DNA from: Desulfotignum sp.
GTDB taxonomy: Bacteria > Desulfobacterota > Desulfobacteria > Desulfobacterales > Desulfobacteraceae
DNA: 6,358 nt
Assembly: GCA_011390235.1 (NCBI GenBank)
Contig: JAABSS010000041.1
Coordinates: forward strand, 1 to 6,358
Direction: 5' to 3'
Shown here piece by piece: positions 1 through 5,758 of the stretch. Positions within the stretch are counted from its first letter, which is position 1, and each line of letters starts with the position of its first letter. The translations under genes were made by a program, and so were the position numbers. Below the pieces are notes generated by a model. It saw only the letters and a program-made list of their open reading frames with translations. It made no database searches and was not told where the DNA came from.

Positions 1-879
1 AAATACAAAGGCGATGAGCCCCAGGATTAAAATAAACAGCACCTTGGGCTGCAAAAACACATCCGCGTGCATGGTGGCACCGATGGGCAGTCCCAGGAAA
101 ATGGTCACAATGTTCATCAGTTCGTTCTGGGCCGCGCCCTTCAACCGTTCCACCACCCCGGATTCCCGGAACAGGTTCCCCAGCATGAGCATAGCGATCA
201 GCGGGGCTGATGCCGGAATCAGCAGAATGATGACAAAGGTGGAGATGATGGGGAACAGCAGCTTTTCCCGTTTGCTTACAGGCCGGGGTTTGGCCATTTT
301 GATTTTTCGTTCCGCCGATGTGGTCAGCAGCCGCATGATGGGCGGCTGGATAATGGGTACCATGGCCATGTAGGAATAGGCGGCCACGGCACAGGCCCCC
401 ATGAGCTGGGGGGCCAGCTTGGAAGCGATAAAGATGGTGGTGGGGCCGTCCGCCCCGCCGATCATGCCGATGGTGGCGGCCTCCATGATATTGTATCCCA
501 TGGCGTGGGAAGCGAAAAAAGTGATATAGACCCCGGCCTGGGCACCGGCCCCCAGGAAAATGAGCCGGGGATTGGCCAGCATGGGCCCGAAATCGGTGAA
601 CGCGCCGATGCCCAGAAAAATCAGCGGCGGGATAATCTCCCAGTGGATCCCGTAGTGGTAGAATTTCCACAAAAGGCCCACCTCCGGTTCCATCAGTCCG
701 CTCAACGGCAGGTTCACCAGCAGGATACCGAATCCGATGGGCAGCAGCAGCAGGGGTTCATATTGTTTTTTGATAGCCAGAAAGATCAGAATCAACCCGA
801 TGATCCACATCACGATCATGCCGGGTGTCAGGTGCACAAAACCGGTTGTGTTCAACAACGAATATAAATTATTTCCCAT
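1..879 (-). CDS. Na+-translocating decarboxylase beta subunit (OadB/MmdB/GcdB family), 3' end missing
   Basis: Integral membrane subunit that couples decarboxylation of a carboxybiotin carrier to Na+ export. The visible part is 293 codons and stays open at base 1. Family signatures are clear: GIGAFTDFGPML at residues 90-101, IGGADGPTTIF at 140-150 and YSYMAMVPIIQPP at 168-180. Asp144 and Tyr170 are 26 residues apart, matching Asp203 and Tyr229 of Klebsiella OadB, which act in Na+ binding and transport. The later conserved Asn/Ser pair would lie outside the window. The N-terminus is about 60 residues shorter than in OadB, more like the shorter MmdB and GcdB proteins, so roughly 80-100 residues are probably missing. 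The ATG at 879 follows a GGAG sequence and overlaps the upstream gamma-type gene by 11 bp. The substrate (oxaloacetate, methylmalonyl-CoA or glutaconyl-CoA) cannot be told from this subunit. Family assignment is very secure; the exact enzyme is not. Confidence 0.95.
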   Translation of the reverse strand, partial: MGNNLYSLLNTTGFVHLTPGMIVMWIIGLILIFLAIKKQYEPLLLLPIGFGILLVNLPLSGLMEPEVGLLWKFYHYGIHWEIIPPLIFLGIGAFTDFGPMLANPRLIFLGAGAQAGVYITFFASHAMGYNIMEAATIGMIGGADGPTTIFIASKLAPQLMGACAVAAYSYMAMVPIIQPPIMRLLTTSAERKIKMAKPRPVSKREKLLFPIISTFVIILLIPASAPLIAMLMLGNLFRESGVVERLKGAAQNELMNIVTIFLGLPIGATMHADVFLQPKVLFILILGLIAFVF

Positions 880-1012
880 CTGTATCCGCTCCTTTGGTTT
901 TAGAGGTGAACCGGTCGACAAAAAAGGCGGTGATTCTTATGGACAGGTACAGAAGGGTCATTCCAAAAAAAACGCTGATGATACCCTGTGCAAAAACACT
1001 GGCTGGTGACAT
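869..1012 (-). CDS. Small gamma/delta-type subunit of Na+-translocating decarboxylase (OadG-like)
   Basis: A 47-residue protein with one predicted membrane helix at about residues 5-32, containing GIISVFFGMTLLYLSI, followed by a short charged tail of Lys, Asp and Arg. This is the layout of OadG-type subunits, whose helix and GM motif anchor and assemble the decarboxylase complex. The start at 1012 is chosen because an AAGGAAG ribosome site (1019-1025) sits six bases upstream. Longer in-frame extensions lack such a site and add sequence unlike the family. Its last codons overlap the beta-subunit start by 11 bp, so translation is probably coupled. It is shorter than most OadG proteins (about 80 residues) because it lacks the long metal-binding or Pro-rich tail. 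Similarity is limited to a short hydrophobic segment, so context carries much of the weight. Confidence 0.78.
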   Translation of the reverse strand: MSPASVFAQGIISVFFGMTLLYLSIRITAFFVDRFTSKTKGADTDGK

Positions 1013-1018
1013 CCTGAA

Positions 1019-1025
1019 CTTCCTT
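1019..1025 (-). promoter_or_regulatory. Ribosome binding site of the gamma-type subunit gene
   Basis: The minus strand reads AAGGAAG, then six bases, then ATG at 1012. This fixes the start of the small subunit gene in preference to longer in-frame options. Confidence 0.75.
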
Positions 1026-1087
1026 GTTTTTATGGTTTTGGCGGCACAAAAAGTTGTCATGCGCAACCATTGCAAAAAATTTTATCA

Positions 1088-1116
1088 ACCTTAATCCATA
1101 CCGGATGAGAAGTCAA
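1088..1116 (-). promoter_or_regulatory. Candidate sigma70-type promoter for the decarboxylase genes
   Basis: On the minus strand a TTGACT box (1111-1116) is followed, after 17 bases, by TAAGGT (1088-1093). The -35 box matches the consensus in five of six positions and the spacing is ideal; the -10 box is weak. The predicted transcript would start near 1081, about 70 bases before the gamma-subunit ATG. Placement directly upstream of the gene pair supports it, but there is no experimental evidence. Confidence 0.5.
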
Positions 1117-1143
1117 TATGTAATCAAAAATATGATTATATGT
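1116..1143. promoter_or_regulatory. Near-palindromic operator candidate upstream of the decarboxylase promoter
   Basis: Perfect 6-base arms TAATCA (1121-1126) and TGATTA (1133-1138) flank a 6-base AT-rich centre. Extending the arms to 11 bases gives 9 of 11 paired positions. The centre lies about 48 bases upstream of the predicted transcription start and abuts the -35 box, where activators of the CRP/FNR kind often bind. The sequence is not a CRP or FNR consensus site, so the regulator is unknown. AT-rich DNA makes chance palindromes more likely. Confidence 0.4.
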
Positions 1144-1170
1144 GTGATTGTGCCACTTGGAAAAGGGCTT

Positions 1171-1199
1171 GGGAACCGGTTTGAATCAGCGCCGTTCCC
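1171..1199 (-). terminator. Possible weak terminator after the universal stress protein gene
   Basis: Sixteen bases past the stop codon, arms GGGAAC and GTTCCC form a 6-bp stem, with two more G-C pairs beyond a one-base bulge and a loop of about 12 bases. The downstream sequence on the minus strand is AAGCCCTTTTCC, so a clean U-tract is missing. It could end the three-gene transcript imperfectly or be only an mRNA 3' end structure. Confidence 0.35.
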
Positions 1200-1214
1200 G
1201 TATGATTCCTATGA

Positions 1215-2048
1215 CTAACGAAGCAGAGACAGCTCACATTGGGGACCGGCGATCAACAGATTGTTGGTCACTGTCGACTGAATCTTTTCCATTTTACTGC
1301 CGAAAAGCAAATCCTTGATAACCCCATGTCCATAAGCACCCAGCACCATCAGGGCATCATGGGGAACATCATAGAGCATGGCATCGAATTCATTTTTTTC
1401 ATAATAATGCCAATTTCTCAAAAACTGGCTGACAGGCGCATCCAGATCTGATTTTTTGATGATGTTTTCGTAGTAAGTCTTGTTGTTTTTTTCCCTGAGT
1501 GTATAGATGTCCATGGGGAGTTTTGAGACCATGGCAAGTTTTAATCCCATTTGCAGGGCGTTGCGTGCATTGGTGGAGCCGCCGAAAAAAACAGTAATGC
1601 TTTTCCAGGGTTTATATACCAGGCTGGTGAGCAGGACAGGGAAGGTCGCATGTTTGATAATCCTTCTGACTTTCGGGCCGATGTGGCCCAGGCCGATTTT
1701 TGAGGACAAGTCACTGACGGACCGCGGGCAGCAGAAATAATCAAACGTGTTGGGAATGTCCGGCAATGTGGAGGCTGTAAAACTTCTGGGTGAAAAAAAG
1801 GCCGGCTTGAACCCCATTTCTTCAAACAATTCGCTGGCATGCTGTTTTGCTGTTTCAGGTGATGTCAGATATGAATTGTCCAGATCGATCTGGATGGCAT
1901 CATTGGGAAAGTACATGAGAAATTTGTCACTTTCCGGGATATACACAACCGGGTATGCATGAATGGTTTTACAAAAATATAGCGATTGCAGAAATGTTTC
2001 CCGGCCAAAGGGGGTATTTCTGAAAATCTGCAGCAGTTTATAATTCAT
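1215..2048 (-). CDS. Tandem universal stress protein (UspA superfamily)
   Basis: A 277-residue soluble, probably cytoplasmic protein about twice the length of a single Usp domain. The C-terminal half (about 149-277) begins with a beta strand, KSITVFFGGST, and ends with GAYGHG at 237-242 and GS at 250-251. This fits the G-x2-G-x9-G(S/T) nucleotide-binding motif of ATP-binding Usp proteins. The N-terminal half (about 1-142) ends in GHIGPKVRRIIKHATFPVLL, which resembles a Usp tail, but its phosphate loop is degraded. The pattern suggests one nucleotide-binding domain and one structural domain. The ATG at 2048 is preferred over an upstream in-frame start at 2075 because AAGGAG (2055-2060) is placed for it. 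It follows the ClC gene by 30 bp and is probably cotranscribed. In other bacteria Usp proteins help survival under stress and sometimes bind transporters; regulation of the neighbouring ClC protein is conjecture. Confidence 0.88.
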   Translation of the reverse strand: MNYKLLQIFRNTPFGRETFLQSLYFCKTIHAYPVVYIPESDKFLMYFPNDAIQIDLDNSYLTSPETAKQHASELFEEMGFKPAFFSPRSFTASTLPDIPNTFDYFCCPRSVSDLSSKIGLGHIGPKVRRIIKHATFPVLLTSLVYKPWKSITVFFGGSTNARNALQMGLKLAMVSKLPMDIYTLREKNNKTYYENIIKKSDLDAPVSQFLRNWHYYEKNEFDAMLYDVPHDALMVLGAYGHGVIKDLLFGSKMEKIQSTVTNNLLIAGPQCELSLLR

Positions 2049-2054
2049 TGTTTG

Positions 2055-2060
2055 CTCCTT
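2055..2060 (-). promoter_or_regulatory. Ribosome binding site of the universal stress protein gene
   Basis: AAGGAG lies six bases before the ATG at 2048, in the 30-bp gap after the ClC stop codon. It decides this start over the longer in-frame option at 2075, which overlaps the ClC stop. Confidence 0.8.
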
Positions 2061-2078
2061 GCTTGATTGTAACATATG

Positions 2079-3806
2079 CTATCGAACACTGGTCTGCATG
2101 ATCAGTTCTCTGCGGTACAGATCCAGAATCCGTGTTTTTGATATCATTCCTATGAATGTGTCATGTTCCACCACGGGGATGCTTTCCATATTATTTGTTT
2201 CCATCATCTCCAGAACGTCCTGCAGATCATTTTCCAGAGACGCGGTCAGCACATCGGTATCCATGATCTGATTCAGAAAAACCATGTCATATATGCCTGG
2301 ATTCAAGACATACCTGCGGATGCTACGCAATTCAATCATGCCTTTATACGCACCGGTGCTTTCATCGATCACCGGGAAAAAGAACTGATCTGATGTTTTT
2401 ATTATTTCGATAAATTCTCTGAAAAGCATGTTTTCAGACACTTTGGTAAATTCGGTTGTGATCAGTTCCTTGATGTTCAAATCAGATAAAATCCTTGCAT
2501 CCGTACCTGGCCGCAAGAACTGTCCCCGTTTGATAAGATCCTTGAAGTAAAAGGATGCGGGTTCGATATAGTGGCTCATGGTGGAAGAAATGGCAGAAAC
2601 AACGATTAACGGCAGGATGGTTTCATATCCGCCGGTGATTTCAAGCACCAGAAAAATGCCTGTCAAAGGTGCCTGCATTACCCCGCTGATAAGTCCTGTC
2701 ATTCCCAGCAGTGCATAGGCCCCTTCACTGGCACACGCGGCATTTTCAAACAGCAGAAATACTGTTTTATGGAAAACAATGCCGGTGAGGCTGCCAATGA
2801 GCAGGCAGGGGGCAAATATGCCGCCTGATCCTCCCCAGCCCAGGGTGATGGCAGTGGCAAAAATTTTGGCGAAAACAGCCACAAAAGTGATGAATATGCC
2901 CATTGAAAAGGTTTCGGAAATCATGGACTGTATAAAATGGTATCCCTCTCCCAGCACAACCGGGAAAAACAGCCCGATGCACCCCACGGCAGATCCGCCG
3001 ATTAGGGCCCGCATCCAGAAGGGAAACCGGGTTTTTTGGGCAAATTTTCCTGAGAAATTCAGCGTTTTTGTAAAAAAGACCGATATCAGGCCTGCAAAAA
3101 TGGCCAGGCAGATACCGGGCAGGATATCAGCGGTGCCCACAGTAAAGAACAGGTGGTTGAAAAGCACCTGTTCATGGATAATGGCCCGGCTGACTTCCGC
3201 ACCGGCCACTGCGGCAATGGCGATGGGGATGATATTGCTGAACTCCCATTTTCCCAGAATGACCTCGATGGAAAAGACAAGGCCGGCAAGCGGGGCGTTG
3301 AAAATACCTGCAATGGCACCGGCTGTACCGCATCCCACCAGGGTGGTGCGCTGCCGGTCATTGAGCCATAGAAATTTGGCGATATTGGACCCGATGGCTG
3401 ACCCGCTCATGACCACGGGTGCTTCAGGGCCGGCTGACCCCCCGCTGCCGATGGTCAGAAAACTGGAAATCAACCGGGAATAGCTGGACCTAAGCCGTAA
3501 CAGGCCCCCGTGTTTAGACACGGCGTAAATAACCTCAGGGACACCATGTCCTGCTCCCTCCCTGGTAACCTTTTCAAGGTAAAAACCAGATAACAGAGCA
3601 CCCGCGGCCGGCAACAGAAAGGCCCACCAATAATGGCGGAAGGGATGCAGCCATTCTGTGACCGATTCAAGGGCCAGGCGAAGGGCTACTGCGGCAAGCC
3701 CGCTGCAGATGCCGGCAATGCTTCCTGCAATGATCAAAAGCAGCCGGTCATCCACATGTGACAGGCTGGGAGAAAAACGGGCACGCCATTTTTTTATCAA
3801 GGACAT
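2079..3806 (-). CDS. ClC-family chloride channel/antiporter with C-terminal CBS pair
   Basis: A 575-residue inner-membrane protein: a ClC transport domain (about 20-430) and two CBS domains (about 446-507 and 513-570), which in this family bind adenine nucleotides and gate transport. Core motifs are GHGVPE (86-91), GPEAP (126-130), FNAPLAGLVFSIE (169-181) and GSGGIFAP (326-333). By hand alignment to E. coli ClcA, Glu128 matches the gating Glu148 and Tyr420 the central Tyr445. His87 replaces the anion-coordinating Ser107, Ala129 replaces Gly149, and Val182 falls at or beside the internal proton Glu203, as in eukaryotic ClC channels. It moves Cl- or a related anion; whether it is a channel or an H+ antiporter is open. 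I chose the ATG at 3806, 22 bp after the regulator gene. A TTG at 3869 in the same frame would add 21 residues inside that gene. Neither has a strong ribosome site, so the start is less certain than the family. Confidence 0.92.
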   Translation of the reverse strand: MSLIKKWRARFSPSLSHVDDRLLLIIAGSIAGICSGLAAVALRLALESVTEWLHPFRHYWWAFLLPAAGALLSGFYLEKVTREGAGHGVPEVIYAVSKHGGLLRLRSSYSRLISSFLTIGSGGSAGPEAPVVMSGSAIGSNIAKFLWLNDRQRTTLVGCGTAGAIAGIFNAPLAGLVFSIEVILGKWEFSNIIPIAIAAVAGAEVSRAIIHEQVLFNHLFFTVGTADILPGICLAIFAGLISVFFTKTLNFSGKFAQKTRFPFWMRALIGGSAVGCIGLFFPVVLGEGYHFIQSMISETFSMGIFITFVAVFAKIFATAITLGWGGSGGIFAPCLLIGSLTGIVFHKTVFLLFENAACASEGAYALLGMTGLISGVMQAPLTGIFLVLEITGGYETILPLIVVSAISSTMSHYIEPASFYFKDLIKRGQFLRPGTDARILSDLNIKELITTEFTKVSENMLFREFIEIIKTSDQFFFPVIDESTGAYKGMIELRSIRRYVLNPGIYDMVFLNQIMDTDVLTASLENDLQDVLEMMETNNMESIPVVEHDTFIGMISKTRILDLYRRELIMQTSVR

Positions 3807-3828
3807 TGGGGCATCTGTTCCAAACGGT

Positions 3829-4515
3829 TTACAGGGGGTTGGTTTCCTGGAGCATGACTGTCTTTTCAACCAGTTGATCCATTTGCGGCCGGGATTTCAA
3901 GAATCGGATAAAATCCTTATCCCTGAGGCAGAAAGATAGTGCAGAGAGCAGGTGCAGGTGGTATTGCAGTGACGGACACAAAATACAAAACAGCAGGAAT
4001 ACAGGCTGGCCGTCCAGGGCATTGTAATCTACTGGACTGGCAAGAAAATTGACGGTTATCATGGGATGGGGCAAATATGACAACTGCTGTCTTGGGTGGG
4101 GGATGGCCATCCCGTTTCCCACGCCTGTTGAAAAAGCATTTTCTCTTTCAACCAGGCGGTCCAGAAGATCCGGTTTGAAATCATCAGGCACCTGAGGGAT
4201 TTTTTTGACACAGGATGCAAGTACCGTGACAACATCATTTCCCTGAATATCAGAATAGATACCGCCGTTTTGTAAGGCCTGTGACAAAGACACCTCAATC
4301 TGGTTCTGTTTTTCTCCAGATTTTTTATCGCTGAGGTTCAACCGGATATTGTGCAGGGCCGCCCATTTTTCAAGGTCTTTTTTCTGAAACCGCAAATCAG
4401 CCCCCTTGGGCAAAACCGGCAGTTTTCCTTGCCTGACCCAGCGTTTGATCGTATCCGGATTCACCCCCAGACATGTTGACAGATCAAAAACCGATAATGT
4501 CATATGGTTTTTCAT
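3829..4515 (-). CDS. Helix-turn-helix / PTS EIIA (PtsN-like) fusion regulator
   Basis: A 228-residue protein with two parts. Residues about 5-55 form an excisionase/MerR-like helix-turn-helix (LSVFDLSTCLGVNPDTIKRW, then a wing ending in LRFQKKDLEKWA). Residues about 75-225 are a fructose/mannitol-type PTS EIIA domain, the class of PtsN (EIIA-Ntr). STGVGNGMAIPHPR (129-142) is the phosphorylation motif, with His140 the expected phosphate acceptor; HLHLLSALS (186-194) matches the second conserved helix. No EIIB or EIIC partner is in the window, so a regulatory role is likelier than sugar uptake. The DNA-binding part suggests phosphorylation controls transcription, possibly of this operon. The ATG at 4515 is the longest start; only a weak GGAT-type site precedes it. 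A TAGAAT box at 4534-4539 lacks a good -35 partner. It lies 22 bp before the ClC gene. Domain calls are firm; targets and phosphodonor are unknown. Confidence 0.88.
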   Translation of the reverse strand: MKNHMTLSVFDLSTCLGVNPDTIKRWVRQGKLPVLPKGADLRFQKKDLEKWAALHNIRLNLSDKKSGEKQNQIEVSLSQALQNGGIYSDIQGNDVVTVLASCVKKIPQVPDDFKPDLLDRLVERENAFSTGVGNGMAIPHPRQQLSYLPHPMITVNFLASPVDYNALDGQPVFLLFCILCPSLQYHLHLLSALSFCLRDKDFIRFLKSRPQMDQLVEKTVMLQETNPL

Positions 4516-4578
4516 GGATTGCTGCGCCCATCCATTCTAAACTATTTAATTCATAAATTTTTTTGGGTGTTATAAAAC

Positions 4579-4611
4579 AAACAGATATGAATGACAACCG
4601 TAAATCTGTTT
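4579..4611 (-). terminator. Possible weak terminator after mrpG
   Basis: Perfect 8-base arms AAACAGAT and ATCTGTTT enclose a 17-base loop starting 10 bases past the mrpG stop. On the minus strand the stem is followed by GTTTTATAA, a short T-rich run. The stem is AT-rich and the loop large, so read-through into the regulator gene is possible. The rest of the 106-bp gap is AT-rich and shows no convincing promoter. Confidence 0.4.
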
Positions 4612-4621
4612 TCAAGGGAGA

Positions 4622-4942
4622 TCATTTTTTCTTGAGTTCATCGATTTTGGTTCGTCCTGACAAGGGGACCCCGCTGCGGTAGGATGCCCGGGCGATGAGA
4701 TGGGCTGCCACGGGGGCGGTGAGCAGCAGCAGGGCAATGATAAAGACGGCGCGCAGAAAAATGCCCGAATCCTGGAAGAAAACTGCATGGGACAGGGCCA
4801 CCAGCCCGGCGCCCAGGGATCCGGCCTTGGTTGCGGCATGCATGCGGGTGAGGGTGTCCGGCAGCCGGATGACGCCTAAGGCGGCAATCAGGCAGAAAAG
4901 GCTGCCCAGGATCAGGAAAATCGCGGCAATATATTCAGTCAT
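4622..4942 (-). CDS. mrpG: Mrp Na+/H+ antiporter subunit G
   Basis: A 106-residue membrane protein of the MnhG/PhaG family with three predicted helices (about 3-24, 42-57 and 62-86). Signature segments are GVIRLPDTLTRMHAATKA (23-40), GSLG (41-44) and LLLLTAPVAAHLIARASY (71-88). It is an essential small subunit of the multi-subunit Na+/H+ antiporter rather than a transporter by itself. The ATG at 4942 is chosen because GGGAGG (4948-4953) stands five bases before it and the family N-terminus starts here; an upstream in-frame extension to 5083 lies inside mrpF. It overlaps mrpF by 8 bp and is the last mrp gene. The tail after residue 90 is short and charged, ending in three lysines. Confidence 0.95.
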   Translation of the reverse strand: MTEYIAAIFLILGSLFCLIAALGVIRLPDTLTRMHAATKAGSLGAGLVALSHAVFFQDSGIFLRAVFIIALLLLTAPVAAHLIARASYRSGVPLSGRTKIDELKKK

Positions 4943-5288
4943 AAGGACCTCCCTGGGACCGGTCTTGTCCCTGTGGATTGTCGGATGCCGAATTTTCGTC
5001 CGCCGGCCGGGATGCCCGCTCGATGAACCGGGCCAGGGCGATGGTGCCCAGAAAAGCGATGCAGGCAAAGGCGATGGCCACATCCAGGTAAGTGGCCTGC
5101 CCGGTATGGATGGACAGGGTCACCAGAAAGGCCACCACCAGTACGGACAACAGGTCCATGGCAACGACGCGGTCCGCGGCTGTGGGACCTTTGACCATGC
5201 GCCACAGCACCAGCACCATACCGGCCAAAAGGATGGTTATGGCCGCCTGTGCGGCCCCGTGGAGAAAAGCGCCCTGGGCCGCGATCAT
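4935..5288 (-). CDS. mrpF: Mrp Na+/H+ antiporter subunit F
   Basis: A 117-residue protein of the MnhF/PhaF family with three predicted helices (about 12-31, 42-61 and 67-88). Conserved features are MVKGPTAADRVVAMD (31-45), the Leu/Val-rich helix after it, and TGQATYLDVAIAFACIAFLG (62-81). The charged residues Asp39, Arg40, Asp45 and Asp69 are typical. It belongs to the Mrp complex and in other species also takes part in cholate or Na+ efflux. The ATG at 5288 follows GGAGGTGA (5293-5300) and overlaps the mrpE stop by 4 bp (ATGA). After the last helix there is a hydrophilic tail of about 25 residues rich in Asp, Ser, Gln and Gly, longer than in most MrpF proteins, and its end overlaps the mrpG start. 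Confidence 0.94.
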   Translation of the reverse strand: MIAAQGAFLHGAAQAAITILLAGMVLVLWRMVKGPTAADRVVAMDLLSVLVVAFLVTLSIHTGQATYLDVAIAFACIAFLGTIALARFIERASRPADENSASDNPQGQDRSQGGPYD

Positions 5289-5758
5289 CGGGTCACCTCC
5301 AGGATCCGCCGTTCCAGCCCCTGGATGATCTGGGACCGGGTCTGCTCCACATCTTCCAGAAACATGACATGGACATACAGGATTTTGTCGTCTTCGGACA
5401 GGTCCACACTCAGGGTGCCCGGGGTCAAAGACACCAGGTTGGAGACCAGAAAGATTTCAAGACTGGTCCGGGCTTTCAGGGGAACGCCGATGATGCCCGG
5501 CTGGCTGATGTGTCCCGGGGTGATGACATCCCAGGCCACCCGGAAGTTGGAGATCAACAGCTCAGTCAGAAAATAAGCGGTCAGGTTCAGGGTTTTGGGC
5601 AGTTTTTTGAAATACCTTGTGTCCGGATACAGAGGACTGGATACCCATAAAATGAAATATCCCAGCATGAAGCCCACAATAAATGCACTGATTCGGGTGC
5701 TGCCCAGCAGCAGGGTGAACACGGCGGCAATGAAGAAGTTGAGCATCAGCAGCGGCAT
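5285..5758 (-). CDS. mrpE: Mrp Na+/H+ antiporter subunit E
   Basis: A 157-residue protein of the MnhE/PhaE family, the usual length. Two closely spaced helices (about 4-42) are followed by a third hydrophobic stretch (about 58-76) and a cytoplasmic alpha/beta domain. The family hallmark LVSLTPGTLSVDLSEDDKIL is at residues 108-127, followed by YVHVM. MrpE supports assembly and full activity of the antiporter and is not itself the ion path. The ATG at 5758 shares one base with the mrpD stop (TAATG) and is preceded by AAGGAGG (5765-5771), an excellent site with six-base spacing inside mrpD. Confidence 0.95.
   Translation of the reverse strand: MPLLMLNFFIAAVFTLLLGSTRISAFIVGFMLGYFILWVSSPLYPDTRYFKKLPKTLNLTAYFLTELLISNFRVAWDVITPGHISQPGIIGVPLKARTSLEIFLVSNLVSLTPGTLSVDLSEDDKILYVHVMFLEDVEQTRSQIIQGLERRILEVTR

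Noticed and set aside
14..373. Plus-strand open frames at 14-373 and 505-867
   Set aside because: They lie opposite the conserved decarboxylase beta subunit and resemble no known protein.
1121..1138. CRP or FNR binding site
   Set aside because: The arms TAATCA/TGATTA do not match TGTGA-N6-TCACA or TTGAT-N4-ATCAA, so only a generic operator candidate is reported.
2779..3483. Long plus-strand open frame of 234 codons
   Set aside because: It is antisense to the ClC gene, has no family resemblance or ribosome site, and is explained by codon bias of the real gene.
2079..3806. ClC gating glutamate apparently replaced by Ala in GSAGP
   Set aside because: Shifting the alignment shows that GPEAP, not GSAGP, matches GREGP of E. 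coli ClcA. The Glu is present as Glu128, and the spacing to His87 (41 residues) equals that of Ser107 to Glu148.
3807..3869. Longer ClC start at the TTG of 3869
   Set aside because: It would place 21 Cys/Pro/Lys-rich residues inside the preceding gene with no ribosome site. The ATG at 3806 fits the usual short ClC N-terminus better.
4534..4562. Promoter for the regulator gene with -10 TAGAAT
   Set aside because: The box is good, but the DNA 17 bases upstream reads AAAAAT, not a -35 element. Too weak for a feature.
4695..5576. Plus-strand open frame of 293 codons opposite the mrp genes
   Set aside because: It runs across three well-identified minus-strand genes. The Arg/Ser-rich translation is a typical antisense shadow.
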